A stretch of 17,978 nucleotides of DNA, taken from positions 1 through 17,978 of the forward strand of contig JALSQB010000028.1 of the NCBI GenBank assembly GCA_026985655.1, given 5' to 3'. A program made the translations under genes and the position numbers. The stretch is from Campylobacteraceae bacterium (GTDB taxonomy: Bacteria > Campylobacterota > Campylobacteria > Campylobacterales > Sulfurovaceae). This document shows positions 15,454-17,978 of this stretch, piece by piece. The notes below the pieces were generated by a model. It searched no databases, was not told where the DNA came from, and was given only the letters and a program-made list of their open reading frames with translations. The stretch's first letter is position 1; every line of letters begins with the position of its first letter.

Positions 15454-15687
15454 TTATGCTTGAATATTTTCAATAAATTTAATTGCATCATTTACAGTTG
15501 CAATTTTTTCAGCATCTTCATCTGGAATCTCAATATCAAATTTTTCTTCAAGTGCCATTACAAGTTCAACAACATCAAGGCTATCTGCTCCAAGATCTTC
15601 TACAAATTTAGACTCTTCTTTTACTTCATCTGCATTTACGCTTAGTTGTTCAACCACAACTTCTTTTACTTCATCAAATAGTGCCAT
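15454..15687 (-). CDS. acpP: Acyl carrier protein
   Basis: A 77-aa acidic ACP, the carrier of growing acyl chains in fatty-acid synthesis. Ser36 in GADSLDVVEL is the phosphopantetheine attachment site, and helix II is typical (EEKFDIEIPDEDAEK). AGGAG precedes the ATG by 6 nt. It is the first gene of a minus-strand operon with fabF, accA and two coiled-coil genes, and it has a strong extended -10 promoter at 15720-15728. The fabG gene often found ahead of acpP is not here. Confidence 0.97.
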   Translation of the reverse strand: MALFDEVKEVVVEQLSVNADEVKEESKFVEDLGADSLDVVELVMALEEKFDIEIPDEDAEKIATVNDAIKFIENIQA

Positions 15688-15719
15688 AACACTCTCCTAA
15701 TATTTTAATTTATCCCAAA

Positions 15720-15728
15720 AGTATAGCA
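15720..15728 (-). promoter_or_regulatory. Extended -10 promoter of the acpP operon
   Basis: The minus strand reads TGCTATACT, an extended -10 with TATACT, about 33 nt upstream of the acpP ATG. Transcription would begin near 15713 and give a short leader carrying AGGAG. I see no strong -35. Confidence 0.6.
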
Positions 15729-16104
15729 AAATAATATAAAATTACTTCTCATTCCCCTTTTATTCAAGTGCTAAAAGAGAAATATGTGTTTATTTAAATA
15801 GATTTAATAAAAAAAAATGGAAAAGATTAAAAGCCTTACAAACAGAGAAACACATAAATAAAAAATAGTTATTTATATAATGTAAGTATATATTTTACTG
15901 ATTATAACTAATAATCTCCTTAAGAAAAAGCAATTACACAATTATTTTGATTTTTTCAAAATAATAATTATTTTTTTAAAATATCGTCTAAAAACGCTAT
16001 TGGCGTATTTGAAAACATAAATAAAGAATGAATTTATAAAATTATTCTTTATTTTAAGGTTTACAAGGTATTATTTCGAAATTTTTTAAAAAGGCTTTAA
16101 ACAC
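15729..16104. other. Long AT-rich intergenic region between acpP and bax
   Basis: About 375 bp without a supported gene. It holds a plus-strand TATAAT (15876-15881) and a 10-bp AT stem with a TTTTT loop (15941-15950 with 15956-15965) followed by AATTATTTTTTT. An 11-bp perfect inverted repeat, AAATAAAGAAT with ATTCTTTATTT, lies at 16019-16029 and 16044-16054. A 9-bp inverted repeat lies at 15783-15791 and 15848-15856. The first two could be a short plus-strand RNA of about 90 nt with a weak terminator, or part of the bax leader. A 14-codon frame at 15817 lacks a ribosome-binding site. Confidence 0.3.
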
Positions 16105-17022
16105 ATGATGAAACATTTAAAAACATTTTTTGTTTTAACATATTCACTATTTGCATTCGATGATGCATATTTAAATATGATTAAAGATGAAATGCAGAAA
16201 AGTGATGTTCAACCCGTAACTTATTCGTTACCAAAACCCAATCACCCCAAGAAACTTAATGTTCAAAAAAGTGAACTATCGACCCCTGTTATGATTACAG
16301 ATGACAAAGTTGTAACCATTAACAAAAAAATTAAAAGTCCTAAAGATATTAAAATCTTTACCTCTAATGAAGTTGAACCTATCAACTACACCAACACCAT
16401 CTCATTAAACAAATTGCAAGTTTCAGAAAAAAAACAAAAATTCTTTAACATGATTTTACCAGCCATTTTAATCTCTAAAGAGAATTTAAGATTAAAAAGA
16501 GAGAGAGTTCTCTCCTTAATCAATACTCCTTTAGAGAGCATGGCAAATAGTGACATCAGTTTTTTAGAAGCCCTTTATAAAAAATACAAAACCCATGACA
16601 TTAGAGATTTAGCCAACCGATTAAAAACACACCCTGTTAGTATTGTCCTCGCACAAGCAGCCATTGAATCGGCTTGGGGTGAATCAAGATTTTTCAAAAA
16701 AGGAAATAACATCTTTGGTATGTGGTCATACAACAAAAATGAACCTCGAATGAAAGCACGTAAAAGTAGAAATGGAAAAGCCATTTATGTTAAAAAATAT
16801 GCTTCTATTGCCGATGCTGTTGATGACTACTTTGCTATTATTGGTCGTGGTGCTTACAAAAGCTTTAGAAAGCAAAGAAGTATTACCGATAACCCTTTAG
16901 TTTTGGTAAATTACTTAGTAAACTATTGTGAACTAGCAAACTATCCAAGTAAACTAAAAAAGTTTATTGTAAAAAATCAACTACGAAAGTTTGATAAATT
17001 TAAATTAACGGCTATTTATTAA
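16105..17022 (+). CDS. bax: Bax-like peptidoglycan glucosaminidase, exported
   Basis: A 305-aa exported protein with a short signal peptide (1-17, cleavage after LFA). A low-complexity linker (18-105) precedes a Bax/FlgJ-type glucosaminidase domain (about 110-290). The family signature is present: LAQAAIESAWGESRF (182-196) with the catalytic Glu188, then NIFGMWSY (202-209), where the family usually has NxFGxW, and YASIADAVDDYFAIIGRG (232-249). Such enzymes cut the glycan strands of peptidoglycan. The weak AAGG lies 11 nt before the first of two ATG codons (ATGATG); the second is equally possible. A perfect palindrome just after the stop probably ends the transcript. Confidence 0.82.
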   Translation: MMKHLKTFFVLTYSLFAFDDAYLNMIKDEMQKSDVQPVTYSLPKPNHPKKLNVQKSELSTPVMITDDKVVTINKKIKSPKDIKIFTSNEVEPINYTNTISLNKLQVSEKKQKFFNMILPAILISKENLRLKRERVLSLINTPLESMANSDISFLEALYKKYKTHDIRDLANRLKTHPVSIVLAQAAIESAWGESRFFKKGNNIFGMWSYNKNEPRMKARKSRNGKAIYVKKYASIADAVDDYFAIIGRGAYKSFRKQRSITDNPLVLVNYLVNYCELANYPSKLKKFIVKNQLRKFDKFKLTAIY

Positions 17023-17029
17023 ATATTTT

Positions 17030-17064
17030 AGTCGGTTTTAACCGACTGGCTAAAACTCTTTAGC
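17030..17064 (+). terminator. Two short hairpins between bax and hisJ
   Basis: AGTCGGTTTTAACCGACT (17030-17047) is a perfect palindrome, followed by GCTAAA/TTTAGC (17049-17054 with 17059-17064). The first begins 8 nt after the bax stop and may form a 3' end hairpin in either direction. No long U-run follows, so efficiency is uncertain. The second runs into the -10-like box of hisJ. Confidence 0.45.
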
Positions 17065-17070
17065 TAAAAT
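17065..17070 (+). promoter_or_regulatory. -10-like box directly before hisJ
   Basis: TAAAAT ends 6 bases before the hisJ ATG, and there is no Shine-Dalgarno sequence between (TACCCCT only). If used, transcription would start at or next to the start codon, giving a leaderless message. Otherwise the gene depends on read-through from bax. Confidence 0.35.
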
Positions 17071-17076
17071 ACCCCT

Positions 17077-17856
17077 ATGAGAATAGACCTACACAACCAC
17101 ACTACCCGATGTAATCATGCCAAAGGCTCAATGCAGAGCTACATAGAACGTGCCATTGAATTGGGCATTGACATTTATGGTTTTTCAGAACATGCCCCCA
17201 TGGATTTTGATGAACATTACCGTTTAAAATTTGATGAGATGATGCTTTATACAAATGAAGTAAAAGAGTTACAAGAAAAATATAAAGACGATATTAAAAT
17301 TCTTCTTGGTTATGAAGTCGATTATTTAAAAGGTCATTTAGACCAACGTGTTTTAACTGCCAATGTCGATTACCTTATTGGTTCTGTACATTTTTTGGGC
17401 GAGTGGGGATTTGACCACCCAGACCATAAAGATGAATATAAAAATAGAGATATAGACCAAATTTGGCAAGAGTACTTTGACAACATAGAAGCGATGGCAA
17501 AAAGCAATCATTTTGACATAGTCGGTCACTTAGACCTCATAAAAATTTTTAACTTTATGCCTAAAAAAGATATTCGTCTCCTTGCTAAAAATGCTCTCAA
17601 AGCCATTAAAAAGTCAAATATGGTCATAGAACTAAACACAGCAGGAGTGCGTAAACCATGTAAAGAGATTTATCCTAGTCCCTCTTTGCTTGAAATGGCG
17701 TATGAACTTAACATTCCCATTACCTTCTCTTCTGATGCACATGCCATAGGTCAAGTAGGCTATAAATATGATGAAGCCTCTACACTGGCTAAAAATATAG
17801 GTTATCGCCAAGCTGTTACTTTTAATCAACGTGAAAAAGAAATGATTACTTTTTAG
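17077..17856 (+). CDS. hisJ: Histidinol-phosphatase, PHP family
   Basis: A 259-aa metal-dependent phosphatase of the PHP family that converts L-histidinol phosphate to L-histidinol, the penultimate stage of histidine synthesis. Metal ligands are visible in family order: His6 and His8 (DLHNH), His39 (FSEHAPM), Glu80 (GYEVD), His105 (GSVHFL), His151 (VGHLDL), and Asp220 and His222 (SSDAH). FSEHAPM and GSVHFL are typical of HisJ/HisK rather than of polymerase-type PHP domains. No ribosome-binding site is seen before the ATG. Other PHP phosphoesterases are possible but less likely. Confidence 0.9.
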   Translation: MRIDLHNHTTRCNHAKGSMQSYIERAIELGIDIYGFSEHAPMDFDEHYRLKFDEMMLYTNEVKELQEKYKDDIKILLGYEVDYLKGHLDQRVLTANVDYLIGSVHFLGEWGFDHPDHKDEYKNRDIDQIWQEYFDNIEAMAKSNHFDIVGHLDLIKIFNFMPKKDIRLLAKNALKAIKKSNMVIELNTAGVRKPCKEIYPSPSLLEMAYELNIPITFSSDAHAIGQVGYKYDEASTLAKNIGYRQAVTFNQREKEMITF

Positions 17857-17887
17857 GCATTAACGTTATCACTTTTATAAAAATCTT

Positions 17888-17920
17888 TGATACAATCATT
17901 GCAACTTATAATTTTAGGAG
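17888..17920 (+). promoter_or_regulatory. Promoter and ribosome-binding site of the right-edge gene
   Basis: TGATACAAT (17888-17896) is an extended -10; a second box, TATAAT, lies at 17907-17912. AGGAG at 17916-17920 is the ribosome-binding site, 8 nt before the ATG. The first box leaves a more usual leader; the second would start transcription almost inside the AGGAG. Confidence 0.5.
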
Positions 17921-17928
17921 ACAAACAA

Positions 17929-17978
17929 ATGGGTAAATTTGTAAACGGTGTAGATGAATTTTTTACATTTTGTAATGA
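17929..17978 (+). CDS. glnA: Probable glutamine synthetase, 5' end only
   Basis: The first 16 codons of a gene read MGKFVNGVDEFFTFCN before the window ends. The pattern of a short lead followed by (V)xEFFxFC resembles the N-terminus of campylobacterial GlnA, the type I glutamine synthetase, whose next residues would be ENEVxFxDFRF. A strong AGGAG site supports the start. With so few residues the identity is a suggestion; the existence of a gene here is much surer. Confidence 0.55.
   Translation, partial: MGKFVNGVDEFFTFCN

Noticed and set aside
15817..15861. 14-codon frame starting at an ATG in the acpP-bax gap
   Set aside because: No ribosome-binding site, only an A-run before it, and no further support.
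16019..16054. 11-bp perfect inverted repeat as a terminator before bax
   Set aside because: The stem is nearly all A and T, no U-run follows, and no upstream plus-strand gene needs it; in such AT-rich DNA it can arise by chance.

Overview
The window is AT-rich DNA from a member of the Campylobacterota (formerly Epsilonproteobacteria), probably a free-living Sulfurimonas/Sulfurovum-like lineage. This rests on the compact acpP-fabF-accA cluster, a PHP-type histidinol-phosphatase, a Bax-like muramidase, the codon and base composition, and what looks like a glnA start at the right edge. The genus is not resolved from the sequence alone.

Layout. The left edge holds the first codons of an unrecognised minus-strand gene (1-33) and an HD-domain phosphohydrolase (88-675). 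Next comes a polysaccharide locus (789-9885). It has a secreted DUF2334 deacetylase-like protein (minus strand), divergent from a plus-strand operon encoding an NfrB-type glycosyltransferase, an NfrA-type TPR/beta-barrel outer-membrane protein and a YbcH/DUF4434-like protein. A convergent wecB (UDP-GlcNAc 2-epimerase) closes the locus. To its right are a PP2A-like metallophosphatase (9988-10713, minus), a DbpA-type DEAD-box RNA helicase (10811-12169, plus) and a minus-strand fatty-acid operon: acpP, fabF, accA and two small coiled-coil genes. A 417-bp intergenic region follows, then bax, hisJ and the partial glnA, all on the plus strand.

How the genes work together. The nfrB-nfrA-ybcH order matches the Escherichia coli locus that makes the phage N4 receptor glycan, a ManNAc-type exopolysaccharide. 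E. coli nfrC is wecB, which supplies UDP-ManNAc. Here the epimerase sits in the same locus, and a DUF2334 protein with a duplicated N-terminal module is added. The result looks like a self-contained make-export-tailor cassette: WecB for precursor, NfrB for polymerisation at the inner membrane, NfrA as outer-membrane exporter, and YbcH and DUF2334 as periplasmic processing factors. NfrB here ends after its membrane region and lacks the C-terminal MshEN (c-di-GMP-binding) part of the E. coli protein.

Main structural observation. The cassette is bracketed by a 35-bp direct repeat (682-716 and 9995-10029, one mismatch). The repeat is the 3' end of the metallophosphatase gene. The left copy is a relic of that 3' end, fused by TAATG to the HD gene start and still supplying its ribosome-binding site. 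The simplest reading is that the whole ~9.3-kb cassette was inserted into the 3' end of the phosphatase gene in an ancestral phosphatase-HD operon, leaving att-like or duplicated ends. No integrase or transposase remains. There is no rRNA, tRNA, CRISPR array or insertion sequence that I can see.
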